This document shows, one piece after another, positions 24,201-36,200 of a stretch of DNA of 64,000 bases. The stretch comes from Muscardinus avellanarius (Eukaryota; Chordata; Mammalia; Rodentia; Gliridae). The position numbers and the translations under genes are program-made. Each line of letters opens with the position of its first letter. The first letter of the stretch is position 1. The stretch covers positions 135,902,404-135,966,403 of the forward strand of contig OY726561.1 in assembly GCA_963383645.1 (NCBI GenBank), written 5' to 3'. Under the pieces are notes generated by a model. It had not been told where the DNA came from and searched no databases. It saw nothing but the letters and a program-made list of their open reading frames with translations.

Positions 24201-27200
24201 CAGTACCACAAAAAAAAAATGCAAATAAAATAAAGCTGGGGGGTGTGTGGCTTGGAGGTAGAATATCACTGGGTTCAATCTCCAGTGCCACAAAAAATAA
24301 AATTAGACTTTTGTGGAGTTTAGTTCTGAGTTTCAACACATGCATAGATCTGTGTAGCCACCACTGCAATCCAGATATAAAGCAGCTTTATTTAAAACTT
24401 TCCTTGTGCAGATTCTAAGCCTCCCGTTACCCCTGAGTTCCTGTGTGTCGTTTAGAAATGTTTCTTGATTCGGATGTGCCGCGGATTGTTTACCCATCCG
24501 CTCCCTGGAAGACTTTGGATGGTTCCCGGCTTGGGGTGATTCTAAACAGACCTGCTTTAAACATGGGTGTCCAGGGTTCTGTGTGAGCACAAGTTTTCAT
24601 TCTCCAAGTTAAGTGCCCAGGAGCACAACTGTTGGGTTGCGTAGTGAGTGCGAGTTTGGTCTCATAAGACGCTGCCACCCTGCTTTCTGAAGGACCTGCT
24701 TCCCTCTGCAGCCCGCCAGCAACACTGAGGTCCCACTTCCGGCATGTTTTGTCAGTACCACCTGCTCTCACTGTTTTTAAGTTATACTCTTGCTCTCTGC
24801 TAGATGTGAAACCTCGTTGTGACTTAAATGTGCTCTCCCCTCATGGCAGATGATGCTAGACATCTTCTCATGTGTTTATTTTCCATCTGAAATTTTTGTT
24901 GGGGGGGGGTATCTGCTCCTTTGCCCCTTTCCGATCTGATTGCTTTTGTACTTTTTTAAAAATCAATTTATCATATTTGTGTGGGTCTGTTTTATGGCTC
25001 TTTCTGCTCCACTGATTTTCTGTCGTCTGCCCTTTTGCCAAAATCTCACTGTTGTGATGACTGTCGCTTTATTAATCCATCTTGAAATCAGTCAGTGGGA
25101 GTCTTCTTTTTTAAAAAAAAAATATTTGGGGTTTGGTTATTCTAGCGTCCATGATTCATCATCTAAATCTTAGAATCGCCTTGTCTATATCTACAAAATT
25201 CCCCTAAGGAGTTTGATTGAAGTTGCATTAAATCAATAGATCAATTTGGAGAGAATTGACAACTTGACAATATTGAGCCTTCCGGTTCATAAGTATGGCA
25301 CGCCTCGCCCTTAGTGAAGTCCTCCTAAAATTGTTATATGTTGTGATTGTCATCATACCATTACTGGATGTGTTTTTGAGTTTGTGTTTGTTTTATGTTT
25401 ATACCTAAGTGTTGAAATTTTGGATCTATGAGAAAGGATAGTGTTTAAATTCATTTTCTAATTTTTATTTCTAGTATAGAGAAATGCAATTGATTTGTAT
25501 GTTAATTTTATATTCTGTGTCAGTGCTAAAATCAGTTATTTGTTCTAGGAGCTTTTTCTTATAGATTACTTGGGAATTTTATGTAGACAGACACAGACAG
25601 ACATATCTATGAAGATAGTATGACTTTTATTTATGTTTCTTATCTTTTTTTGTGGTACTGGGGATAGAACCCAGGGGCTTTCAACCTCCAGGCTATATTC
25701 CCAGACCTATTTTTTTTATATTTGGAAACAGGGTCTCACTAAGTTGCTGAGAGCCTCGCTAAGTAGTTGAGGCTGGCTTCGAACCTGTGCGATCCTCCTA
25801 TCTCAGCCTCCCAAGTTACTGGAATTACAAGTGTGCACCACCACACCCAGGCTGGGTAGTACTTCTAATCTAATCTAATGTAATTATTGGGAGCATTGAG
25901 ACTGGACATCTGTGATTTGTTCCTAGTATTAGAAAGGTTTTTCACCATTAAATATTCTGTTAGTTATATACATTTTATAGATGCCCTTTGTCAAATTAAG
26001 AAAATTCCCTTCTGTTTCTATTTTGTTAGGTTTTTCTCATGAATGGGTATTAAATTTTGTCAAATGTACCTTTCTCAATCAATTGATATGATCCTGTGGG
26101 TTTTTTTCCCCTTTATCCTATTAATAGAGTGAATTGTTTTAAGTTTCAGACATTAATCCTATTTTGCCTTCCCAAAATAAACCCCACATGTTTGTGGTCT
26201 ATTGTTCTTTTCCATGTTGCTGGATTTGATTTTATAATATTCTGCTGAGGATTTTGTCTTTATATCTATAAGGGGCATTAGTCTACAGTCTTATCTTCTT
26301 AGGCTGTGTTTGTCTGGTTTTGTAAAAGATAAATGCTGGCTTCATAACATGAATTATGAAACATTTACTCTGCTCCTGTCTTCTGAAATATCTTATGAAG
26401 AATGGGTGTTATTTCTTTCTAAATATTTGTTCGAATTTATCAGTGAACCCTTCTGGGCCTTCTCTTTGTTTGGGGGAGTTTCTATTGTCATTCTGTTTGG
26501 TTTGGGCTTTGGTTGTTGTTGTTGTTTGACAGTGTGAGGACCCAACCCAAGGCTTCGCGCACGCCAAGTAAACGCTCTACCACTGACCTGAACCCCCAGC
26601 CTCGGCCTCACTTTTTTTGTGTGTGAATGGCTTTAAAGAAGTTTAATTTTAAAAATAGATATAGGAAAAATTGTGTTATCTACTTCTTGGGTGGGTCTTT
26701 GTAGTAATTTGTGACTTTCAGGACATGTGATGTAAACTGTAGAATTTATCTGCAGAGTTGTTTGTAGTATTATATATGGGGAGTCTATAGTGATCTTCCC
26801 CCATTTCATCCTGATATTAATATCTGTCCTCCAGATTTGTGTCATAATTCTTTTGTTCTTGGTCACTCTGACTAGAGGTTTATCAATTTTATTGATCTTT
26901 AACAAAGAGCTAGCTTTTGGCTCCATTGATATTCTCTGTCATTATTATTTTAAATTTCACTAATTTAATCTCTTGTCTTTTTCATTTCTTTCTCTTCACT
27001 CGCCTTAGATTTAATTCTTTATTATTTCTCTACCTTACCAAGCTGGAAACTTAGATTAGCGATTTAAGATCACTCTCCTCTTCTGATATAAAAATGTAAT
27101 GCTATGGTTTTCCTATGAAGCACTGTTTTGGCTTCTTCACACACATTTTAATATGTTGTGTTTTATTTTTTTCTGAGTTCAAAATATTCATAAACATCCC

Positions 27201-30200
27201 TTTTTGGAAGGATTACTTGGAAGTATATTATTTCATTTCAAGTGTTTGGAGATTTTTCCAGTTACTTTCTGTTTTTGTTTGTTTGTTTGTTTGTTTGTTT
27301 TTTGGGTAGTACTGGGGGTAAAACCCAGGGGCTTTCTACCTCTGGGCTATACTCCCAGACCCATTTTATATTTTATTTGGAAACAGGGTCTCACTAAGTT
27401 GCTGAGAGCCTCACTAAGTAGCTGAGGCTGGCTTTGAACCTGTGTGATCCTCCTGTCTCAGCCTCCCAAGCGCAGGGATTGCAGGCGTGCGCCACCACGC
27501 CCAGCTTTAACCCTAGTTTAACTCATTATGGCCAAAATAAAACTCTCTGTAATTTATTTGAAGCTTTTTAAGGCTTGTTTTATTATCTAAAATATGGCCC
27601 ATCTTGGTGAATATTCTATGGTCACTTGAAATGAAAGTGTATTCTTGTGTCATTTGGTGCTGTATTATATAAACATCAAATAAGTCTTGTTAGCTGATGG
27701 TGTTAATTCTTCTATATATTTGATGATTTTTTTCTATTAATTCTCTCAACTATTGAGGGTTGCTAAAATTCTAACTCTAATGTAGATTTGACCGGCTTTC
27801 CTTTTAGTTCTATCAGCTTTTGTTTTATATACTTTAAAACTTTGTTGTTAGGAGGGTATATATTTAAGATTGTCTTGTCTCTTTGGTGAACTGACTCTTT
27901 CATCAATACGTAATATCCTCCCATCTCTGATGTTTTTCTTGCTCTGAAATCTCCCTTTTCTGGTATTAAATATGTTAACTCCAAGGCTGGGCGTGGTGGC
28001 ACACGCTTGTAATCCCAGCATTTGGGAGGCAAAATCTAGAGGATCGTGGTTCGCGGACAGCCTCAGCTACTTAGCGAGGCCCTTCACAACTCAGTGAGAC
28101 CCAGTTTCAAAATAAAGAATAAAAAAATAGGGCATGGGGTGTAGCTCAGAGGTAGAATGCCCCTGGGTTCCATCCCCAGATCTGAAAGAAGAGGGGAAAA
28201 AAAAGCATGGTAACTCCAGCTTTATGTCATCCTTTTAAACTAATAAATTTCATGATAAAGTCAAATCCTTAGAAACAGAATGTGTTCAGTGTTGCTTATT
28301 TACCCTTTCTCACAACCTCTGGCTGCTAAATGGAATGCTTACGGTCTATTTTTTGAGCAGTATGCTTACACTTGATGTTAGTATTGACACGTTTGGATTT
28401 AGGTCTTCCACTTTATTATTTGTTTTCTATTTCCTCTTTCTTTTCTCTGCATTATTTTATGCCTTGCAGAATTGCATTTCTTTTATAATTTGCATTGATT
28501 TCTATCTCTTCACATAGATCTTTTTGTATGTATTAGAAAGTGCATACTTCACTTTCAGATAGAATGAATACACTGTCCTTTCATATAGGTAGTTAATGTG
28601 TATTTTACATCTACATATACTGAAAACCTATCAGAAAATGTTATAATTATTGTTTCATCGGCTTTTGTGTTAAAGAACTTAAGAGGAAAATAATAGGCTA
28701 ATATTTTTACCGAGGTATTTACCATTTCTGTTCTTCTTCCAAGTTTCCCTCTGGTGCCTTTTATTTTATATCTGCAGAACTTTCATTAGCATCTCTTTCT
28801 GAGCAAGTCTGTTGTTAACAAATTCCATCGGCATTGCTTTATCTAAGAATATCGTTGTTTTACCTTCATTCTTGAATGGTATTTTTACTGGCTGTGGAAT
28901 TCTGTGATGACAGTTCATTTCTTCCAGCATTTTAAAAATGTTCCACATCCTTCTGACCTGGTTTCTAACAAGAAATCTGCAGCAATTCCATACATAATAC
29001 ATCACTTTTCATGGACTACTTTAAAAATTGTTCTGCCTTCGTTTGGTTACAATGTGCCTCGACTCGGATCTCCTTACTTATTCTTTTCAGGGTTTACTAA
29101 GTTTCTTGAATCTCTAAGTGTGTCTTCTCCCAAATTTTGGAAGTTTTTGTTATTTCTCCCAGTATTTTTCTGTACCGCATTATTCCTCCTCTCCTCATGA
29201 GAAGTCGATGACATTAATGTTAGACTTCGGGGTGATTATCTTATAGATCCCTGGGGGCATTGTTCACTTTTTGCCGCTGTTCAAATTGGATTGTATTTAT
29301 TGGTCTCTCTTCAAATTCTCTGACTCATTCCTCTGTCATCTCCATTCTGCTATTGAGCAAATCCAGAGAATATTTGAACTATTTTATATTTCAGTTCTAA
29401 ATTTTCTTTTTTTTTTTTTTGCTTTGTATTTTCTATTTCTCCGCTGATGCTTTGCATGTTTTCATTTATTTTAAAACTTTTTGCCCTCACTTTTTGGAAC
29501 ATGGCTATCCTAAATCCTGTCTCACTTAACTCTGCAAATTGGCAGCTGTTGACTGCCTTTCTTTCTTTTTCTTTCTTTCTTTCTTCCTTTGTTTTGTTCC
29601 TTTTTCCCTTTTTGCCACACTGGGGATGGAACCCAGGGGCATTCCACCTCTGAGCTACACCCCCAGCCCTATTTTGTTTGTCTGTTTTTGTTTTGAAACA
29701 GAGTCTTGCTAAGTGGCTGAGCGTCCTGATACAGTGCTGAGGCTGTCCTCAAACCTGTGATCCTCCTGTCAGCCTCCCAAGTACTAGGATCACAGGCGTG
29801 CACCACCACACATGCCCGGCTTGTCTTTTCCTTTTCCAGTTGAGATTTTCCTGGGTCTTCTGCTGAGTAATTTCGGGTCGACACCTTTGAAGTGCCGTAC
29901 AGATCTGCCCTGCATGTGCACCACCCTGCGGCCAGTCTGGGGCTGGGGACATTGGTCTTCCCCAGTGATTTGTTCTCCAAGGCTGTAGCAAGGTATCTAG
30001 GATGAGACTTGTGTATGCACAGCACAAGGGGATCGCAACAGGTCATCTGCGGCCTATGGAAGTGCTTTCTGGAGAATCTTCGACTTCATGACCCACTCTC
30101 TGATCCTCCAGCCCCAAAAAAGTAGCATGCCTGAATTTCCTTACTCTGCCATGGACTTCCCTTGCCTATATGTTTATTAAAGGCTGACCAGCAAGGGGGA

Positions 30201-30205
30201 TGATG

Positions 30206-30254
<49 letters not shown>

Positions 30255-33200
30255 AGTAGTTGAGTAGTGTGGTAGTTGAGTAGCGTGTCTGTGTCTGTGT
30301 ATTGAACCCAGAGGTTTCTACCTCCGAGTTATACCCCCAGCCCTATTTTTTTTTTTTTTTTTTTTTGGTGATACTGGGGGTGGAACCCAGGGGCTTTCTA
30401 CTTCCGGGCTTACACTCCCAGACCTATTTTATATTTTATTTGGAAACAGGGTCTCACTAAGTTGCTGAGAGCCTCACTAAGTAGCTGAGGCTGGCTTCGA
30501 ACCTGTGGAATCCTCCTTTCTCAGCCTCCCAAGCGCGGGGATTACAAGCGTACGGCACCAAGCCCGGCTAGCCCTATTATTTTTTAATTTTTATTTTGAA
30601 ATAGAGTCTTGCTAGGTTGATGGGATTCTCACTATTTGCTGAGGCCATCCTTGAGCCTGTGGTCCTCCTGTGTCATCCTCCCAAGTACTGAGATTACAGG
30701 CAAATGCCACCATGCCTGGCTAAAAAAAAAAAAAAAAAGCATTTTTACACACACACACACACACACACACGCAGTCATAGGTTCTCTCGTGGGAGAAAAA
30801 GTCTCATGTGCCTACCTGGCCACCAAGATCACTGCTGCCGTTGCTACTAACAGAGTTGCTGGGGGCTGAGTCAAGAAGCAAGAGATAAAATAGACAGCAC
30901 AGCATTACTCTGACTCTTAGGGGAAAACAATCTCACTCCTCAGGAGGAAGGGAGGGCTTTTCCTGAGCACTTTCCTCTGCACCCGCTGTGCGCACTCCTG
31001 GGCGTGGTGATGCCTCTAAGTCCAGTCTAGGTGATGGCAGAGGGGACAGGAGCATGGAAAACTCTCTGCCAATGTGGTGATGTTTTAAGTCCTGGTCTTC
31101 TCCCCTGGTCTCCTACCATTGATTTTGCAAGAGTCTGCACATAGTTTTCCCATGCATTCTGTCCAGACATTGAGTGGGAGAGGGAGGACAGACTGCATCT
31201 ACTCCATCTTGCCTTGATCCAGAAACTGTCCACTTGGCTTATTGTTTGGGTTTAAAAAGAAAAAAAAAAAGCAAGAATTGCTTCTTATACATTAAAAAAA
31301 AAAAAAAAAAAAGCTGTCGCACGTCCTTCCTGGGAGTGCATGGCTAAGAACGGCATCGCCCTCCTCTTCCTCTGCAGGAACACAGCTGACCGTGGAGGTC
31401 CACCCTCGAGATGCCATGCCCCAGCTGCTCAAGAAGTTCTCCTTGGCTAAACGTACGTACGTACAGGGCTGTTGCTGGTGGAGGGCTGGCCAGGAGGACT
31501 CTGGGTAGTGAGGTGGGCCAGATCCCAGCCTGAGGCTACGAACCGGGGAAAGGCGGGCACATGAGATGTTTCATTGAGAATATTGTTGCTGGTGCCTTTT
31601 AGGAACCATTTGCCGACTACCTAAAAAGTGCCGTGCCCAAGTCCTAAGAATTTTAAATTCACTAACTTTGGAACCCTTTGACGTCTAATGATCAGAAAGG
31701 TGATTACTGCCCAGGTTATCCAGCTAAGAAGTGGGTCAGAACCCAGGTCCAACTCTGAAGCCTGTGATCTTATCCACGCTACTTGGCTGCCATCAGTGCT
31801 ATGTGTACAGGCCCGGGACCTGGCCCATGATCGCTTCTCCACCCCCTTCTTCTCCTGATGTATGTCCCTCTCATGGCAAAATAGGAAATGCAGGCCAGAG
31901 AAAGAACACTACAGAACAAACAAGTCCCAAGTCCTCCCCAAGTCTACTTGATGGCCCAGAGTCCCCCAATGTTGAGTGGCCTCAAGTTCTTAGTGGTCAG
32001 AGCCCAGGACAGAAGCCCAGTATAGAAAGGACATCTCTGAAGGCTACTAGCTGGGTTTATGTCTCAGCCGTGTGACCTTGGACAAGTGGTTTAACCTATC
32101 TCCTTGTTTTAAAAAAGGAAATTAAGCCGGACATAGTGGTGCCTGCCTGTAACCCCAGTACTTGGGAAGCTGAGACAGGAGGGTTGAAGATTTAAGGATA
32201 GCCTCACCAATTTAGCAAGACTCTAGCAAACTGGCAAGACCCTGTCTCCAGATAAAAAACAAATTAGGACCGGGGTATAGCTCGGATACAGAAGGCCACC
32301 GGGTTCCACCCTCAGTACCAGAAAAGAAGAAAAGAGGAAAACACATATATTTCTCTTACAGGATTGTTTTGAGGTCAGAGGAGACAGCCTGGGCCAGGAA
32401 TAAGAAGTTTAAGATAAATGCTAGCTACTCTTGTAAACCCCGCCATTCCATCACATCCTGTAGGTGGGAAAGTGCCGCCATTTCTCAGAATGGCCCGTTC
32501 TGAGGGTGCAGTTGTAACCTCTGTGATAGTCACAGCCCAACGTGGCTTTTAGGGGCATAAACCACCTGCCTCAGCATCTCCACCCTTAGCAACATGTGGG
32601 TCCCTCAGGCAGCCCGCACCTCCCCGACATAGCTTCAGAACAGCAGGAAAATAATTTCTTTCCTTTTTCTCATGGAGTCTAATGGCAACTGGCCAGCATC
32701 CTGCCTTAGCAGTCATAAGATCCACAGGATCCGGTTGCCCCTCAGTAATTCCTTGGGTGGCTGTCAACAGTTGTGGGTTCTAAGGTCTATACAAACCGCC
32801 TTCCTCCCATTTTATTTTTAACCCACGGTTCCTTCTTTCCCTGGGGTTATCTGGAGAGAATTTGTTGATGTTCTCAGAACCCCCAGCCACGCTCCAAGAT
32901 GGCAGGAGAATACAGGGAGGGTGTTCAGGAGGGCGTATCTGCTGCATAATGAAGGCATTGAAGTCGGGACACCTGCTGCAGAAGCTCTGCTCGCACCTGC
33001 AGCGCCCTGTCTGCCTTTCACGCCCCGGCTCCCAGTCCCCCTCGACCCCACCAGGAAGTCCACGGCCATCCCAGTGGCACTTGGATGGTGGACGGGGAGA
33101 GGGACAAGGAGGCGGGGCAAAGGGGATTGCAGAGAAGAGGCGGGAAGCTGGGACCTTCTCGTAGAGACGCCACAGAGCTGCGTTTCTGTTTCTTACCACT

Positions 33201-36200
33201 TGTCTCTTCTGACCTTTGGGATATTGTAGGTTTACAAGGTGATAAAAATGGGAACACAAGACCCCGGCAGCCTGGAGGGAAGGACGCCCATGGTAAGTTC
33301 CAGGCCTTCTCCAGAGAGCAATCTCCAATCTGTTGGCAGTGGTTTCCTGGGGCAGAGAGTCTGGGGCCCCCTCTGGGTTTGGGGGAAAGAATGTCAGGAT
33401 TGGCCAGAGTGCATCCACATATCAGATGGCGTCCCAAAGCTAAAGACCAACCCTTTCCAATAATCGAAGCAGCCCATGATGGGAAACTTATTCTGTCCAA
33501 TTTAAATGGAACGTCACGTGTCTTTACGGCAGGCGGCATGTGACTTAAGCAGACGGAGGCAGAGAAGAAACACTGAATGCATAGATGGCCCGGGTTAGAG
33601 CCCTGCTTCCCCCTGCCTTAGATTCCCCCTCAATAGACCAGATGCCATCGAGACCGCTCAGCAATTCTTCCTTTTATTTTGCTTTAAAATTAGAATGATT
33701 TAGCTAATGCAACTGGTGTTTTAAATGCATTTATGCAAAAATTCTATTTGGATTATATATACTCTGCTCAGAAGGTAAATTTAAGGAGGCCCAAATTATT
33801 GTAGGTATTTTTCATGTAAAATATTAAATACTGCAAAACCAAAATCAAGAAAGGGAAACACTAGTCAATAGAGTTTTGGGGTCCCATTTTAGGAATGCCA
33901 TCCTTCTGCTAAATGGGGAAAGAGGAGCCATACTGAGTAGAAAGAAACCTGTTCAAGGTATGCATGTCATGCCCACTTAGGTCGCCATATCTTTTATCAG
34001 ACGATGGCCGAAGCCAGAGTCCAGAGGGGAAAAGACAGTAGACAAGTGGGGAGACTCGGCAGGGCCCTGCCAGAGTGTCCCTCCTTCTGAGGCTGGCTGG
34101 CGAGTGGCTGCACTTGGACCCCGCTTGGCAGTGATCTAAGTCATGGTGCCAGGCACAAAATCCAAGCTCCGGCACCAGAGGAGTGAGCTGGAGCCAGGAG
34201 GACGCTGGCTCCTGAGTTCCAGCTCCAGCTCCGACTCTGGGTCCCAGCATTCACTGGAGTTCTCCTGTGTCCACTGGGGAAGCCTGGGCATCTGCTGGCC
34301 CGGGCTCCACAACAGGCTTGAGTTTTCTTTCTTCCCTGTATCTCTATCCCAGAGAGCTGACTCAAGGCCCTGTCTGAGCAGGACGAGAACAGCTGGGCAT
34401 GTATGAGTGATTGGGAGGCCCAGCCTCCCTTAAAGGTTTCCTCGTGGCTCCTCTTACCAGAACACCACCACCCACAGTGGCTTTCTTGGGTCACACCAGG
34501 GTCCAGTTGACTATGAGGTGTAGTTGGTCAAAAGATAAGGCCTGTCTGGGTACCAGACACACCTCACCCTCAGGACCCAGATGGTCTGGCCCTGTCATGC
34601 CCTGCTACACCCAGGTGCTCCATGGCACCTCTCCCGGGCACTCAGCCATGGCATGGCCCTCCCTCTTGAGTGTGCCTGAAGCTAGCAGCCCCTCCTGGGC
34701 TCTTCCCATAGGAATCTGGTAGGGAGAAGGGAGATCCATCAGGAATATGTCTGGGGACTGCTGGTTTAACTGAGGCAAAGCCAGTGTCTTTGATGGTGAC
34801 TTACCAGGGTCTGCAATGGGCCTGTGTTCCCTGTAGATGTCTAGGAAGATTATAGGAGTCGCCATAGTTTCCAAACTAATTTGTCCAGGGAACTCGTCTA
34901 GAAGACACAGCTCTGGGGACCAGTGTTTATCTCTTTTTTTCTTTCTTCGCTCCCAGCTCTGGTGACATCTCTAGGACTCCATTGACAAACCTAGGGTCAT
35001 GATGGCTTACCCCAGTGTTTTCTTCTAAAAGAGTTTTATAGTTTAACTCATGGATCGGGATCATTGGTTTATTTTGAGTTGATTTCTTATATATGATGTA
35101 AGATGGGTTTTCAGATGCCTCCAGTGTTTGAGGCATTGAGAATCGTGTTAAAGGTCAGGCGATCACAACTCCTCAAAGAGAGAGCAAGGGCTGGGACAGG
35201 CACCTCCTCGTGTGTCTCCGCATCTGACCAGCATCTGTGTTTCCAGCCTACCCCTGGGATCGCTCCAGCCTGAAATCCATGCCTCTGGACCTGAGACAGT
35301 TTGAGAAGTTGGACTCCTATGCCTCGCAGGTAGGGGAGCCAGCCTCTCTGGCCAAGTACCCCCAGAGGTAGCTTAAGATCCCTCAGGCTCCTCCTGAACA
35401 TGTCCTGAGTCTCTTGGGTGGATGGCCCAAGCAAGAGTGAGTGCCTTTTTACAGCCCAGGGACAGGGGACAGAAGGCCCCTGAGAGCAGACCCCTAAGGC
35501 CATCTCAACTCCTGACTCCACCTGCCATCCTGATGCCCCCACCTAGGGCGGCACTCCCCGGAGCCCACCCGCTGCAGACCCTCTGCTGAGGGTCATCACG
35601 GCCACTGAGCTCTGGCAGCCTCCATCTCTGGAGAAAAAGATGGAGAGGGTGGTGGGGCAGGTCATGGACGCCAACGGCGAGAGCCGCTGTGACCACCATG
35701 GTGCTTCCCCTGGAGTGCGCGAGGTGCCGTGACCCCACACCTCTGGACCTAGGCACATCTGGAGGAGAGGTGGGAGGGGCAGAGGGAGCGCTCCAGTGGA
35801 TGAAGAGTGATGACCGCCCCTGCCCCGCAGGCTAGCAGAGAAGGGGAGGCCCGCCAGGGTAGGCTCAGGAAGAGGCGGGGGGGGGGGGCATTTTAGGGTG
35901 GAGAGCAGGAGGACTTAAGGAATCCAAGAAGGAACGGAGAGGAGAGGCCCCAGGAGAAGGAGGTGCTGACCAAGAAGAGGCTGGACCTGCAAGGGTATGG
36001 ACCAAAACCAGCGTAGAAGGCAGAGGAGGGGCAGGGCCTCAGCAGAGAGCACGTCCTGCCTGGCCTCCTGCCTGGCCTCCTGCCTCCTGCCTCCTGTGTG
36101 GGACGCTGAGGCCATCCGCCCAGGGACGGGGGGCCAAGTCCAGAGTCTGAGGAGGACAGGGCACTTGTTAAGAACCACCAGAAAGGATGAATTGCTGGCC

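Larger units (their letters stand above)
24300..29565 (-). mobile_element. decayed near full-length L1 (ORF1 and ORF2 remnants), minus
   Basis: On the minus strand, ORF1 remnants lie at about 29500-28770 (a piece reads NIFKMLEEMNCHHRIPQPVK then IPFKNEG, the ORF1p C-terminal domain). ORF2 remnants follow to about 24900; one piece at 26926-26633 reads SSLLKINKIDKPLVRVTK. The 3' region ends near 24300. Many stops and frameshifts make it dead. SINEs at 25644, 26529, 27306, 27984 and 29614 interrupt it. It is in antisense orientation to KY. Confidence 0.82.
17456..31377 (+). other. KY: KY intron 3
   Basis: 13922 nt, the longest intron. It is filled largely by a decayed minus-strand L1 (about 24.3-29.6 kb), a plus-strand L1 fragment, many SINEs and microsatellites. 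Single-copy-looking stretches are at about 18350-19210 and 30780-31260. No other gene is seen. Confidence 0.9.
31453..33229 (+). other. KY: KY intron 4
   Basis: 1777 nt. It holds MIR-like fragments at about 31590-31795 and 32035-32120 and one SINE. The rest is single-copy-looking, with a repeat-free G/C-rich segment just before exon 5. Confidence 0.9.

Noticed and set aside
26633..26926. 98-codon minus-strand frame considered as a host gene
   Set aside because: Its text matches L1 ORF2 and it lies inside a decayed L1, so it is a retroelement remnant.
30207..30246. Short regular repeats considered as a CRISPR array
   Set aside because: They are microsatellites without unique spacers in a mammalian intron.
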